Origin: a virus
IMG/VR virus record: IMGVR_UViG_3300042514_001094
Location: 1-31,625 of that record
Reading direction: 5' to 3' (one strand)
DNA: 31,625 bases
Position 1 is the stretch's first letter. Each line of letters begins with the position of its first letter. Shown in pieces: positions 1-7,713 of this stretch. The position numbers were made by a program, and so were the translations under genes. A model generated the notes under the pieces. It was not told the origin of the DNA. It ran no database searches and worked only from the letters and a program-made list of their open reading frames with translations.

Positions 1-574
1 CTGGAGATGTGGTTTGATTGGATGTTACCGCATTAGCTGTCGCAGAATCCCAGTAATTTGATGAGGCTGCTTCATTGAAAATCTCACTATACTGAAACAA
101 ATTCGTCCTCGACTCCTCGATCAGCAACCCACGGCACACGCCAGCAGAGGTGTGGTCGAAGCGGGGGCCGCGATAGCCGATACGCCATGATGTGAATGTT
201 CCGCTGCCGCCGGTGCTGATCATGTTGCAAACCAGCGACTGCGTGGCTGCATTGTAACTGGTGACAGTTCCGACCATGGAGTTCGACCCATTCGATGCCT
301 CGACTGCATCGCCAGCGCGCCAGAATTGATCCTGTCCGGCGGTCGCTGCGAGCGTGAATGTCCGGCTGCCTGTGCCGATCGTGTTCGAGGTGGTCGAGGT
401 ATCGACCCCGTGGATCAAGCCATCGCTCCCGATGTAGGTTGCGCCACTTCCTCGCGTGAAGACAGGCGTTGGGCCGACCCGAGCGGCGATCGATTTGGTC
501 GCCGCAAACGGCAGGTCGAGCGCGAGTTGGTCGTTGCTCGACAGGTTCGACCGCGATGTCTTGAGGATCATCAT
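1..574 (-). CDS. Tail fibre / receptor-binding protein, N-terminal part (runs off left edge)
   Basis: Open frame from an ATG that overlaps the stop of the upstream collagen-like gene (ATGA) and stays open for 191 codons to the window edge. It starts MMILKTSRSNLSSND and includes RGLLIEESRTNLFQYSE, a phrase typical of phage tail proteins that carry concanavalin-like lectin domains, and ends near YWDSATANAVTSNQTTSP. It probably forms the distal fibre that contacts the host surface. The right edge of the window carries what looks like the rest of this gene: its first residues (NSTRVDAYPNGWYRVSV) are what normally follows about 60 residues after the point where this part stops. The missing part and the identity of the receptor are unknown. 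Confidence 0.8.
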   Translation of the reverse strand, partial: MMILKTSRSNLSSNDQLALDLPFAATKSIAARVGPTPVFTRGSGATYIGSDGLIHGVDTSTTSNTIGTGSRTFTLAATAGQDQFWRAGDAVEASNGSNSMVGTVTSYNAATQSLVCNMISTGGSGTFTSWRIGYRGPRFDHTSAGVCRGLLIEESRTNLFQYSEIFNEAASSNYWDSATANAVTSNQTTSP

Positions 575-1443
575 ACGAGGTTACCGCTCAAGTTGTAGAC
601 TCCGCTTGCGACGCGCATGAGCGAGGCCGGTGCGTGCTGGCCTGCGGTGGCGACCAGGTTGCCGAAGGAGTTGATCGTTGCGCCGGAGCCAGCGACGAAG
701 GTCACGCGGCCTGTGCCTGCTTGGATGATCATGCACGAAAACCCAGCAGCGAGCGTCGATGGCACGGTGACGGTGACAGCGGATGATGCTGTGCAGCGCA
801 CCACGCGGTTGTTGTCGGTATCAGCGAGCGTGATCGCTGTCGCTGCATTGTCGGCGATCGTGAGCGATGGCTCTGGGCCGGTCGGGCCGACATCCCCTTC
901 ATCACCTTTCGCGGCCAGTAGATCCCAAAACGAACTGCCGTCGAATGGTGTGTCACCTACATTGCCGCCGTTTGAATTTTTCCGGTAGAAAAACTGGCCG
1001 TTGAAGAAAGCGAGATCGCCGACGGCGTAGGATGCGCCGCCGCTGTATGCGCCGGTGTAGTTCCAAAGCGCGTCTGCGCCAGCGTCTCCGACATTTCCCG
1101 TGTCGCCTTTGATTCCTTGAATGCCTTGGATGCCTTGATCGCCGCGAGGAATCGTGAAGGTGAGCGTCTGGTTGGGAGCGGTACCGCCGACACTCACGCT
1201 GGCACTTGATCCGGCTGCGCCGGTGGTGACTCCTGCGATGGTGAGGGTGTTGGCTGGGCCGGTGTTTCCGACCTCGCCTTTGTCGCCGCGTGGGATGGTG
1301 AAGTTGAATGTTGCGGCTCCGGGCGTTCCGGTATTGGTGATGGCGGCATTCGATCCGGCGGCACCTGTTGAGACGGTGCCGAGGCTGATGCTGGCGGCAT
1401 CGCCTTTATCGCCTTTGACGCGGCCTAAGTTGATGGTGGACAT
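571..1443 (-). CDS. Collagen-like tail fibre protein
   Basis: 290-residue structural protein. The N-terminal 120 residues alternate Gly-X-Y stretches (GDKGDA, GDKGEVGNTGP, GDQGIQGIQGIKGDTG) with two copies of a beta-rich module of about 35 residues that ends TIPRGD(K/Q)G. The middle (ALWNYTGAYSGGASYAVGDLAFFNGQFF) resembles the carbohydrate-binding modules found in phage tails, and a second Gly-X-Y stretch (GDEGDVGPTGP) precedes a C-terminal beta domain. It probably trimerises as a tail fibre or fibre connector. The leader is CACCCCACTCGCACACC, with no Shine-Dalgarno sequence. It lies between another collagen-like gene and the tail-fibre gene, which it overlaps by 4 bp. Confidence 0.85.
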   Translation of the reverse strand: MSTINLGRVKGDKGDAASISLGTVSTGAAGSNAAITNTGTPGAATFNFTIPRGDKGEVGNTGPANTLTIAGVTTGAAGSSASVSVGGTAPNQTLTFTIPRGDQGIQGIQGIKGDTGNVGDAGADALWNYTGAYSGGASYAVGDLAFFNGQFFYRKNSNGGNVGDTPFDGSSFWDLLAAKGDEGDVGPTGPEPSLTIADNAATAITLADTDNNRVVRCTASSAVTVTVPSTLAAGFSCMIIQAGTGRVTFVAGSGATINSFGNLVATAGQHAPASLMRVASGVYNLSGNLV

Positions 1444-1460
1444 GGTGTGCGAGTGGGGTG

Positions 1461-1769
1461 TTAGTTGAGGTCGAGTATCAAATCACCGTCGCCGTTGATG
1501 GTGAGGCTGGGCGGGGTGTCGTCGTCGTAGTGGGCGAGCAGGTCGCCTCCGGAGAGGCTGAAGGTGTAGCGACCGGGGCCGCGTTGCAGGACGAGGTTGA
1601 GCGTCTGCTGCGGTGCCGAGCCAGTGATGGTCGCCGATGGTGCGTTGCCAGCAGTGACGCTGCCGATCGCGAGCGTGTTCGGTGGACCCGGCAGGCCTTG
1701 CTGAAGCTCAATCTCGGTGACGAGTTGGCCGCTTGGAGTTTGGACGATGTCGATTTCGTTGATGGGCAT
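1461..1769 (-). CDS. Small collagen-like tail-tip protein
   Basis: 102 residues, starting MPINEIDIVQTPSG. A short Gly-Pro stretch (GLPGPP) is followed by a module, NTLAIGSVTAGNAPSATITG then APQQTLNLVLQRG, that closely matches the two modules in the next gene downstream. The C-terminus (SLTINGDGDLILDLN) is beta-rich. This suggests a fibre or baseplate adaptor that uses the same building block as its neighbour. It ends 17 bp before the start of the next collagen-like gene. Its biochemical role cannot be read from the sequence. Confidence 0.75.
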   Translation of the reverse strand: MPINEIDIVQTPSGQLVTEIELQQGLPGPPNTLAIGSVTAGNAPSATITGSAPQQTLNLVLQRGPGRYTFSLSGGDLLAHYDDDTPPSLTINGDGDLILDLN

Positions 1770-1775
1770 GGCTCG

Positions 1776-2093
1776 TCAGCGGGGGCTGTAAGGGGTGACG
1801 GTGCGATCGATCACGACCTTGATCGTTTGACTCCATTGGTCGCGGCTCTCGGGATTCGTGAAGCGGATGTCCATGACATGCGTGCCGGGTTTGAGGTCGG
1901 CGGTGTCGAAGTCGATCGAGACTTTGCCTAGTACAATCGACGCGGCCATGTCGACCGGCGACGATTGGCCATTGGGCATGATCGCAGCACCTACCAACCA
2001 CGACGAATCGAGCGTGATCGCTGTGCCGTTTTGCTTGGCAGTCGCGAGCAATGAAAGCCGCTCGCCTTGCGAGAGTGTGATGGTGCCGGGCAT
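1776..2093 (-). CDS. Small beta-rich tail/baseplate protein (BppU N-terminus or Ig-like)
   Basis: 105 residues from ATG 2093 (MPGTITLSQGERLSLLATA); a TTG three bases upstream is possible but less likely. The content (DLKPGTHVMDIRFTNPESRDQW) resembles the small immunoglobulin-like or BppU-N-terminal domains that sit between tail tip and fibres. It is followed 6 bp later by the collagen-like gene. A TTTTGACA element lies 14 bases upstream of the ATG, directly after the stop codon of the cysteine-rich gene. The domain assignment is by general appearance only. Confidence 0.6.
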   Translation of the reverse strand: MPGTITLSQGERLSLLATAKQNGTAITLDSSWLVGAAIMPNGQSSPVDMAASIVLGKVSIDFDTADLKPGTHVMDIRFTNPESRDQWSQTIKVVIDRTVTPYSPR

Positions 2094-2117
2094 CAATCCC
2101 GGCGCTTTGTCAAAATC

Positions 2118-2465
2118 TCACCACTTGCCCAGAGGACATTTTTCCGAGGCCATGCGCAGCTTTGCCTGCGTCGAACATCCGCACTTGCGGCAGCGTCCGG
2201 TGCCAGCCATGCCGGCAGCGTCCCACAGGTCGCAGGCTTTGCAGGTATCCATGCGGCTGGCGAGCGTGTCGGGATCGGTGGTGGCGAATCCAGATCGGGC
2301 AAATTTAGCAATCGATGAGCCGAGGCTTGCCATCATTTGCCCGGTGCTCAGTTCCGGGTTGAGACAGGCAGCACATTGCCCCGGCCACGGCTTGCCGCCA
2401 TGCTTGCCGATCGCGCAGGTGTATTGCCCTCGGTCTGCGGCTCTGGACTGATGGGGGCAGATCAT
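2118..2465 (-). CDS. Cysteine-rich zinc-ribbon-like phage protein
   Basis: 115 residues with ten cysteines (positions 3, 17, 31, 34, 75, 78, 92, 95, 97, 110), including CAAC, CKAC and CRKCGC pairs and a closing KCPLGKW. The spacing suggests one or two zinc-binding ribbons. Proteins with a C-terminal CxxCGC...CPxxKW pattern are common among tail genes of varied phages, but I know of no assigned function. Its start overlaps the stop of the upstream cysteine-containing gene by 4 bp, so the two are probably co-translated. Confidence 0.75.
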   Translation of the reverse strand: MICPHQSRAADRGQYTCAIGKHGGKPWPGQCAACLNPELSTGQMMASLGSSIAKFARSGFATTDPDTLASRMDTCKACDLWDAAGMAGTGRCRKCGCSTQAKLRMASEKCPLGKW

Positions 2466-3097
2466 GAAATGGTAACCTCATTCCATGTTCCAGTTGGGTC
2501 ATTTTGCGGGTAGTCTGGGTATTTTCCATCACCGAATGTGTAACATGGGCCGCCACCTGAGGTTAGCGAGAGAGCAATAAAACTCCATCCTTGATCGGTG
2601 ATTTGTAATATAGCACCACCAGCACCGCACCCATCCGCAATGAATGGAGCATTCCAAGTGCAGCCAGTGCGAATCAAGGTGACGGTATAGTTTTCGGTTT
2701 CGTCGAATTTTGGCCAAGTCGTGGTATATTGATCCAAAAACAAATCTTTGATTCCGCCCGAAATCAAATGGTCTTTTTCGGTTCTTACTCCGTTGCGGTA
2801 AACCGCCCACTTTTCACCCTCAAGAAAAACGCCATTGGTTGTGTTGCCGTAACTTGTGCCGCTCTTAGATAGCGTAGTGCCGTAAAAATTGATTGAGTCA
2901 GGAAGGTTCGTTGAATCGGCAGTCCATTGGTCAAATGTCGGATTGCCATCCTCATCGAATCCAACCTCGACTGGGTAAGCAGGGTAAGCAAGACATGAGG
3001 AACAGCATTCGCAACTAGCCTTGGTTTCGCTACCGACAACCGAAACGATCACCTTCTTGTTCCCCTGCGCATCCTCTTGGTATTTGATCGTAGCCAT
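2462..3097 (-). CDS. Putative tail protein with N-terminal cysteine cluster
   Basis: 211 residues, unrecognised. The start MATIKYQEDAQGNKKVIVSVV is followed by a dense cysteine cluster (C29, C31, C32, C35) and then a beta-rich region with many Gly, Thr, Tyr and Trp residues. Three further cysteines (RTGC, DGCGAGG, GPCYTF) lie in the C-terminal half. Base composition is clearly more AT-rich than the head genes. Position within the tail-tip cluster suggests a virion component or receptor-interacting protein; this is inference from context. Confidence 0.7.
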   Translation of the reverse strand: MATIKYQEDAQGNKKVIVSVVGSETKASCECCSSCLAYPAYPVEVGFDEDGNPTFDQWTADSTNLPDSINFYGTTLSKSGTSYGNTTNGVFLEGEKWAVYRNGVRTEKDHLISGGIKDLFLDQYTTTWPKFDETENYTVTLIRTGCTWNAPFIADGCGAGGAILQITDQGWSFIALSLTSGGGPCYTFGDGKYPDYPQNDPTGTWNEVTIS

Positions 3098-3100
3098 GGC

Positions 3101-3376
3101 TTAGCAGGACTCGGTTTCAATCCATTGAATCTCGCCATCGATGCAGCCGAGCACATGCGTGCCGGATCCGGGTAGTTGAGGCAGCTTGAGCTTGCGGCCA
3201 GTGTGGCTGCCGCTTGACTCAGTCTCAACCCAGTCGTCCTCGACATTGAGCGCGGCGTAGGTGAAGTTCTTCATCAAATCTGAAGCCGAGATCCGGTACG
3301 GATAGCCCCTGCCATTAGCCGCAGGCGGCAGCTTGGCCTTCTCTTCGAAGTTGACTGGAAATTTGAGGTTGGCCAT
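3101..3376 (-). CDS. Small hypothetical tail-region protein
   Basis: 91 residues, unrecognised: MANLKFPVNFEEKAKLPPAANGRGYPYRI, ending VLGCIDGEIQWIETESC. The phrases WVETESSGS and QWIETESC look like a small internal repeat. It ends 3 bp before the downstream cysteine-cluster gene and has no Shine-Dalgarno sequence (leader ATAACCC). It is likely a minor structural or assembly protein, judging only from its place between two tail genes. Confidence 0.65.
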   Translation of the reverse strand: MANLKFPVNFEEKAKLPPAANGRGYPYRISASDLMKNFTYAALNVEDDWVETESSGSHTGRKLKLPQLPGSGTHVLGCIDGEIQWIETESC

Positions 3377-3379
3377 GGG

Positions 3380-4249
3380 TTATATAGATACATAGCTTAA
3401 ATTTACTTCATAGAATGTTCCAAAGTTTGAAATCGATGTGTTTGTGGGTACCCAAAGTGATGATAGGCTTTCATAACTTGTTGATTCTATTAGATTGCGA
3501 TCCAAAGCAGCAAATCTAACATCACCATTTACCTGTATTTGTAGATCATGTTTTACGTAATATTGACCCCAGTAATAACCGTAATTTTTTGAAAGATTAT
3601 TTAATGTGATATTTTGTGTTTTTACACCTACTTGTGAGATGCCTGTAACTGTAATTGGTGGATTGACACCCCCACTAAATGTAACAGAACCGTCGCCAAT
3701 AAAGGAAAATTGTAATATCACTGGATCCATATTTTTTTTAGTTCCAGTTGTAATAGAGATACTTTGATTCAATAGATTGCCGTTATTATCTTGTAGGTTA
3801 ATTAAATTATTTCTGGATATCCTTTTAATTTGTACTGAAGAATCGATAGTTGGCGCTTTTATTGTGTCTTCTCCTATTTTAATAACATATCTAAGTTCTA
3901 CATTTCTTTTAAGAATTAATGTTCCGAAATTCATATTAGTTTCATAACCCACATTTGCAGATACATTAGTTGTTGACCTGCCATACGCGCTCACGATGAA
4001 CTCAGTAAAGCCGTTGTCTAGTTTCTTCTCTTGCGGCTCGGGGAAAATCTTGAGGCCATCGATGGCGGGCGCGCTGCCGCCGGGCATATTGTTTCCGACG
4101 GCTAGTGCCGCGCGGTGAGTGGCGGCGTCTGATGTCGGGCAGATGAATTTCTGGTCGACGCGGACGAGGCCGCTGGGGAAAGTCGAAACCGTGCGCTCGC
4201 CGGTCGCGAAGAGCCCGCCCGGTGTTTTCTGGTAGATGATCGCTGGCAT
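3380..4249 (-). CDS. Chimeric tail protein with GC-rich N-terminus and AT-rich C-terminus
   Basis: 289 residues directly downstream of the tape-measure gene, where lambda-like phages put distal-tail proteins. The first roughly 85 codons (MPAIIYQKTPGGLFATGERT to about EFIVSAYGRS) have the GC-rich composition of the head genes. From about position 3985 onward composition drops to roughly one-third G+C by eye, and the protein becomes rich in Asn, Ser, Thr, Ile and Tyr (NNLINLQDNNGNLLNQSIS), as expected of an exposed beta-rich domain. This is a conserved anchoring head fused to a transferred variable tail. Leader CAATCACCACATCACCAA, no Shine-Dalgarno. Function is inferred from position. Confidence 0.8.
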   Translation of the reverse strand: MPAIIYQKTPGGLFATGERTVSTFPSGLVRVDQKFICPTSDAATHRAALAVGNNMPGGSAPAIDGLKIFPEPQEKKLDNGFTEFIVSAYGRSTTNVSANVGYETNMNFGTLILKRNVELRYVIKIGEDTIKAPTIDSSVQIKRISRNNLINLQDNNGNLLNQSISITTGTKKNMDPVILQFSFIGDGSVTFSGGVNPPITVTGISQVGVKTQNITLNNLSKNYGYYWGQYYVKHDLQIQVNGDVRFAALDRNLIESTSYESLSSLWVPTNTSISNFGTFYEVNLSYVSI

Positions 4250-4267
4250 TTGGTGATGTGGTGATTG

Positions 4268-6865
4268 TTAGTATCCGAGGGCTGACTGCGGGAGTTTCTG
4301 TTCAAGTCTGAGGACGGCGGTCTTGATGGCGTCGACTGCGCTGTTGATCGTTGTGAGGATCTTTGATCCCTCTGAGCTGCTAAGGCTAAGGTCGATCTCC
4401 TTCGAGAGCTCATTGCGGATATTTTCGATTCCCGATGAGGCATTAAGCTTCAACTCCGTGGGCTCGGATCCGAGGGTGTTGAGTGAGGATTCGACCTCCT
4501 GAATTGAGGAGTCCGCATCAAATTCAAGGCTGAGCGGGTTTTCAAAGTAACCCGGCAGTGCGCTGGCAATCTGTGAAAGCGCTCCATCAGCAGTGAGGTC
4601 GAGTTCCCTTTCGGTTGAAGTGAGGTCGGCAAGGTTGCTGGCGATATCGCTCAATGGTGCGTCGAAGGTCAAAACAATGTCCTCCAATCCTATTGTCGCG
4701 ATGTTCTGCTTAATTATATCCAATTCTTCCATTGAAGCATCACCATTGATCTTGAGATCAATCTCTGTGTTTTTGATGTCTTCAAGGCGTTGCTTGATCT
4801 CATCGAAAAGCTCTTTTTGCTCTTTCTTCGTGCGATCGATGCCCATTTTTTTGGCAATGTCCGGCCAAGACATTTTACTCAGATCCTCACCAATAAATTC
4901 TTTAAGCGCTTTGAGGTCTGCCCGTACAGCCGCCGATTCCTCTTTGAAGCTCCTCATTGGCTTGGCCGCGTCCTGAGCAGCGATCAAGTCGCCGATCGTC
5001 TTGATCTCTTTCATGTTGTCCTTGGCTTGAGATGTATTGCCTCGTAGATCCGCGCCAGCGCCTGAAAGGTTCGCGTTGATGCCTTGCGATGAGTTCTCAG
5101 CGTCTTGGAGGTGTAATGGAATAGCCTCCGTGTTCTTTGATGCGTTTTCTGTGGATGCCTCAAAGTCCTCGCGGAATTTTTTGCCAGTTTCTTCAACCTC
5201 TTTGAATTTATCTGCAACGCGATTCGCTGCTGGTTCCGCACCGAAGAAATCCTGAGTCGATATTGAAAGGTTTCCCGCTACCTTGTCCCATTCGGCACCG
5301 ATGTTTTTTGTGCTCTGATCGAGATCATTTGCGTATGTCTTCGAAACAGCGCCGAGGCCTTGTGATATGCGGTCGATCACGCTGCCGCTTGCGTTGTCGT
5401 ACTCATCCTTGAAGACAAGGCTTCCGTTCTTGGTCGCTGATGCAAGAGCGGAGTTCAATTTCCCGCTGATGAAATCAATCGGGTTGGACATCGCATTTTG
5501 GAAGTCGTTGGCAAAAAACCCGACGATCTTGTTGAATGTTTCCGTGAAGAAACTGGCGATCGATTCCACTGCTTTCCCGAAGTACTCACGGAAGCTCGTG
5601 ACAACCGATCCGATATTATCCACGAAGAATTTCAAACCATCAGCAAATCCTTTCATCAGTGATGTGGTAAGCTGACCGATGAGTAGTGATGGAAGCTGTG
5701 AGGAGAAAAATTCTTTGAAGAAGTTGCCTGCGGTGATGAATCCATTCAGCAATAAGTTCCCGAAGGTTCTTGCGTTGAGGTTGAGCTGCAGCCCGTAAAG
5801 TTCGATGATCGACATTGGCGACTTGAAAGCCCCAATCAAAAAGTCGGCGACTCGCGTCACCACCTCGCCGAGCTTTTGGCCCCAACCTGCTGCGTCGACC
5901 CCAGTGAGCATGGCGGAGAATTTTTCCAATGCCGGAGCGGCACCCTCGATCATACCTGCCGCAAATTCTGTGAGTTTGCCTTTGGCGACTGATAGATTGT
6001 CTGAGATGGCATCGAATGCTGCGGCGGAACGATCCATGACTCCTGGAAGGCTTCCGAGTTGACCTTGTGCAGTCTCGAGTTCACCTGAAAAATCTGCGAA
6101 CAATGGCAGCAATTCTCCGCCGGACTTCCCGAAAACCTTCATCGCCGTGGCAGCGCGTTCAGTGGGGTCTTGGATGCCGGAAATCTTCTGCGCGAAAATC
6201 TGCATTTGCTCGGTCGGGGTCTTCCCTTCGAGGTCAGCCATGGAGATGCCGAGGCTTCCCATCAACTCCGCCTGTTTGCTCGAGCTGTCGCTCGCTGCGT
6301 CCATGAACTTTTGCAGCTTGTTGACCGCCGTGCCTACCTTGTCGGCACCTACGCCGCTGTTGTCGAAGGCGCGTTGGAGGACTAGGAGATTGCCTGCGGT
6401 CTCTCCGGTGCGAGCGCTCAGGTCGTTAAGCTCACCGCCGAGGTCGAGTGCCTCGCCGAATTTATCAACCACCGCACGCGCCGCGTCGGCTGCAAGCTCG
6501 AGCACCTTCATTCCTGCTGCGAAAGCTGCGCCTGCCACCCCTGCGGCGATGCCGATCTTGCCGAGACCAATGCCGCCTTTGTCGCCTGCATCCTCGGCCT
6601 TGTTGCCCATGGTCTTCGCCTCGTCGCCCAGTTTGTCGATCTTGGGTGCGGTAGCCGCCGCCTCACCGCCCATGCCTTTGAGACGCTTTTCCAATGACTC
6701 GACCTGGCCGATGCGCTTCATGGTGCTCTCGAGCTCCGACATCGATAGGTCACCGGACTTCACCTTGGTTTGAAGTTGACCGAGCTCGGTCTGCACCGAC
6801 TTGAGCGTCTTCTCAAGCCCTACATCCTCGGCTCCGAACTTTACAATAGATTTTACATCACTCAT
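4268..6865 (-). CDS. Tail tape measure protein
   Basis: 865 residues, the longest gene in the window, placed as expected after the tail-chaperone frameshift pair. The N-terminal coiled coil (SDVKSIVKFGAEDVGLEKTL then KSVQTELGQLQTKVKSGDLS) is typical of tape measures. Hydrophobic helices follow at about residues 100-135 (GKIGIAAGVAGAAFAAGMKVL) and 330-400, then an alpha-helical central region. From about residue 700 to 850 there are five or six imperfect beta-alpha repeats of 21-30 residues (see findings). It sets tail length and is thought to pass into the host envelope during DNA entry. At about 1.5 angstroms per residue the tail would be near 130 nm (rule of thumb). The start overlaps the upstream gene by 4 bp. 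Confidence 0.93.
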   Translation of the reverse strand: MSDVKSIVKFGAEDVGLEKTLKSVQTELGQLQTKVKSGDLSMSELESTMKRIGQVESLEKRLKGMGGEAAATAPKIDKLGDEAKTMGNKAEDAGDKGGIGLGKIGIAAGVAGAAFAAGMKVLELAADAARAVVDKFGEALDLGGELNDLSARTGETAGNLLVLQRAFDNSGVGADKVGTAVNKLQKFMDAASDSSSKQAELMGSLGISMADLEGKTPTEQMQIFAQKISGIQDPTERAATAMKVFGKSGGELLPLFADFSGELETAQGQLGSLPGVMDRSAAAFDAISDNLSVAKGKLTEFAAGMIEGAAPALEKFSAMLTGVDAAGWGQKLGEVVTRVADFLIGAFKSPMSIIELYGLQLNLNARTFGNLLLNGFITAGNFFKEFFSSQLPSLLIGQLTTSLMKGFADGLKFFVDNIGSVVTSFREYFGKAVESIASFFTETFNKIVGFFANDFQNAMSNPIDFISGKLNSALASATKNGSLVFKDEYDNASGSVIDRISQGLGAVSKTYANDLDQSTKNIGAEWDKVAGNLSISTQDFFGAEPAANRVADKFKEVEETGKKFREDFEASTENASKNTEAIPLHLQDAENSSQGINANLSGAGADLRGNTSQAKDNMKEIKTIGDLIAAQDAAKPMRSFKEESAAVRADLKALKEFIGEDLSKMSWPDIAKKMGIDRTKKEQKELFDEIKQRLEDIKNTEIDLKINGDASMEELDIIKQNIATIGLEDIVLTFDAPLSDIASNLADLTSTERELDLTADGALSQIASALPGYFENPLSLEFDADSSIQEVESSLNTLGSEPTELKLNASSGIENIRNELSKEIDLSLSSSEGSKILTTINSAVDAIKTAVLRLEQKLPQSALGY

Positions 6866-7713
6866 ACGGCTGATTCGGTTTCTGTTTTCGTGGTGGCTGG
6901 AATGTCAGAGCCTTTCTTGGCGGCGGCTTGGAAAACCTTCTCGAGCGACTTGATCATCCGCTCGCGCGCGATGTTCATCGCCGCCATTTCTTGCCCCTTG
7001 TCCAATAGCTTGCGGATGTAGGGCGTCGAATTGGTCATTGTGAAATGCGGCTCATCCTTGTCGTTCGAGCGGTCGGTGACGCTGAAATTCTTTCCATTGT
7101 GACGCTTGGCGTAAGCAGGGATGCCGCGAGCGCCATCGCCACTGATGCCACCAATCTCGCGCGCGCATCCTGCCCAGCCACCTTTGGCGTAGCCGATGCG
7201 CTTTGAGACCTCTTCGATGTAGCTCTCGAGCTCGCCGGTGCTCAGGTAGACTTTGCCGGGTGGTAAGTTCGTTCGACCGCTTTTTCTGTTGATGTGCTGC
7301 GTGTGCGCGGTTTTCGCTGATGAAACACCTGCGATCTTGATGAAATCCGACTCGCTGTGAATCATGCCGATATTGACCATGATCTTGGCTAGGATGTCAT
7401 AACGGCCTGCGTTCAACACCTTGACCAATCGATCTCGGATTTTTTCATCTTGAACCGATTTCTCAAAACGCTCGCGCAGGCTTTCTTTGTCCTTGATGAC
7501 TTTCTTGATGTCGAAAGATACCGTCTTCGACTGGCGATCCAGAGCGGCAGGCCCATCGCTCGGGCCGGTCGTGAACGCCTGTGTTCGATTGGCGAGTTGA
7601 ACGCAAGCGAGGCGAGCGTAGGCCCGCACGAGATCGCGCACCGAGCGACCGCTGACCTGCTGGTATTTCTCCAGCATATCCTCGATGTCATTCGTGTAGG
7701 CGGTCATTGGCAT
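6862..7713 (-). CDS. Putative minor tail protein
   Basis: 283 residues, unrecognised, between the tail chaperones and the tape measure. It is alpha-rich and charged at the N-terminus (NDIEDMLEKYQQVSGRSVRDLV). A central RTNLPPGKVYLSTGELESYI leads to a C-terminal region (STPYIRKLLDKGQEMAAMNI) reminiscent of HK97-gp10-like tail-completion proteins; this is a resemblance, not an identification. Two ATGs six bases apart (MPM) are possible starts. It overlaps the gpGT frame by 10 bp and the tape measure by 4 bp, so translation is probably coupled. Confidence 0.75.
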   Translation of the reverse strand: MPMTAYTNDIEDMLEKYQQVSGRSVRDLVRAYARLACVQLANRTQAFTTGPSDGPAALDRQSKTVSFDIKKVIKDKESLRERFEKSVQDEKIRDRLVKVLNAGRYDILAKIMVNIGMIHSESDFIKIAGVSSAKTAHTQHINRKSGRTNLPPGKVYLSTGELESYIEEVSKRIGYAKGGWAGCAREIGGISGDGARGIPAYAKRHNGKNFSVTDRSNDKDEPHFTMTNSTPYIRKLLDKGQEMAAMNIARERMIKSLEKVFQAAAKKGSDIPATTKTETESAV

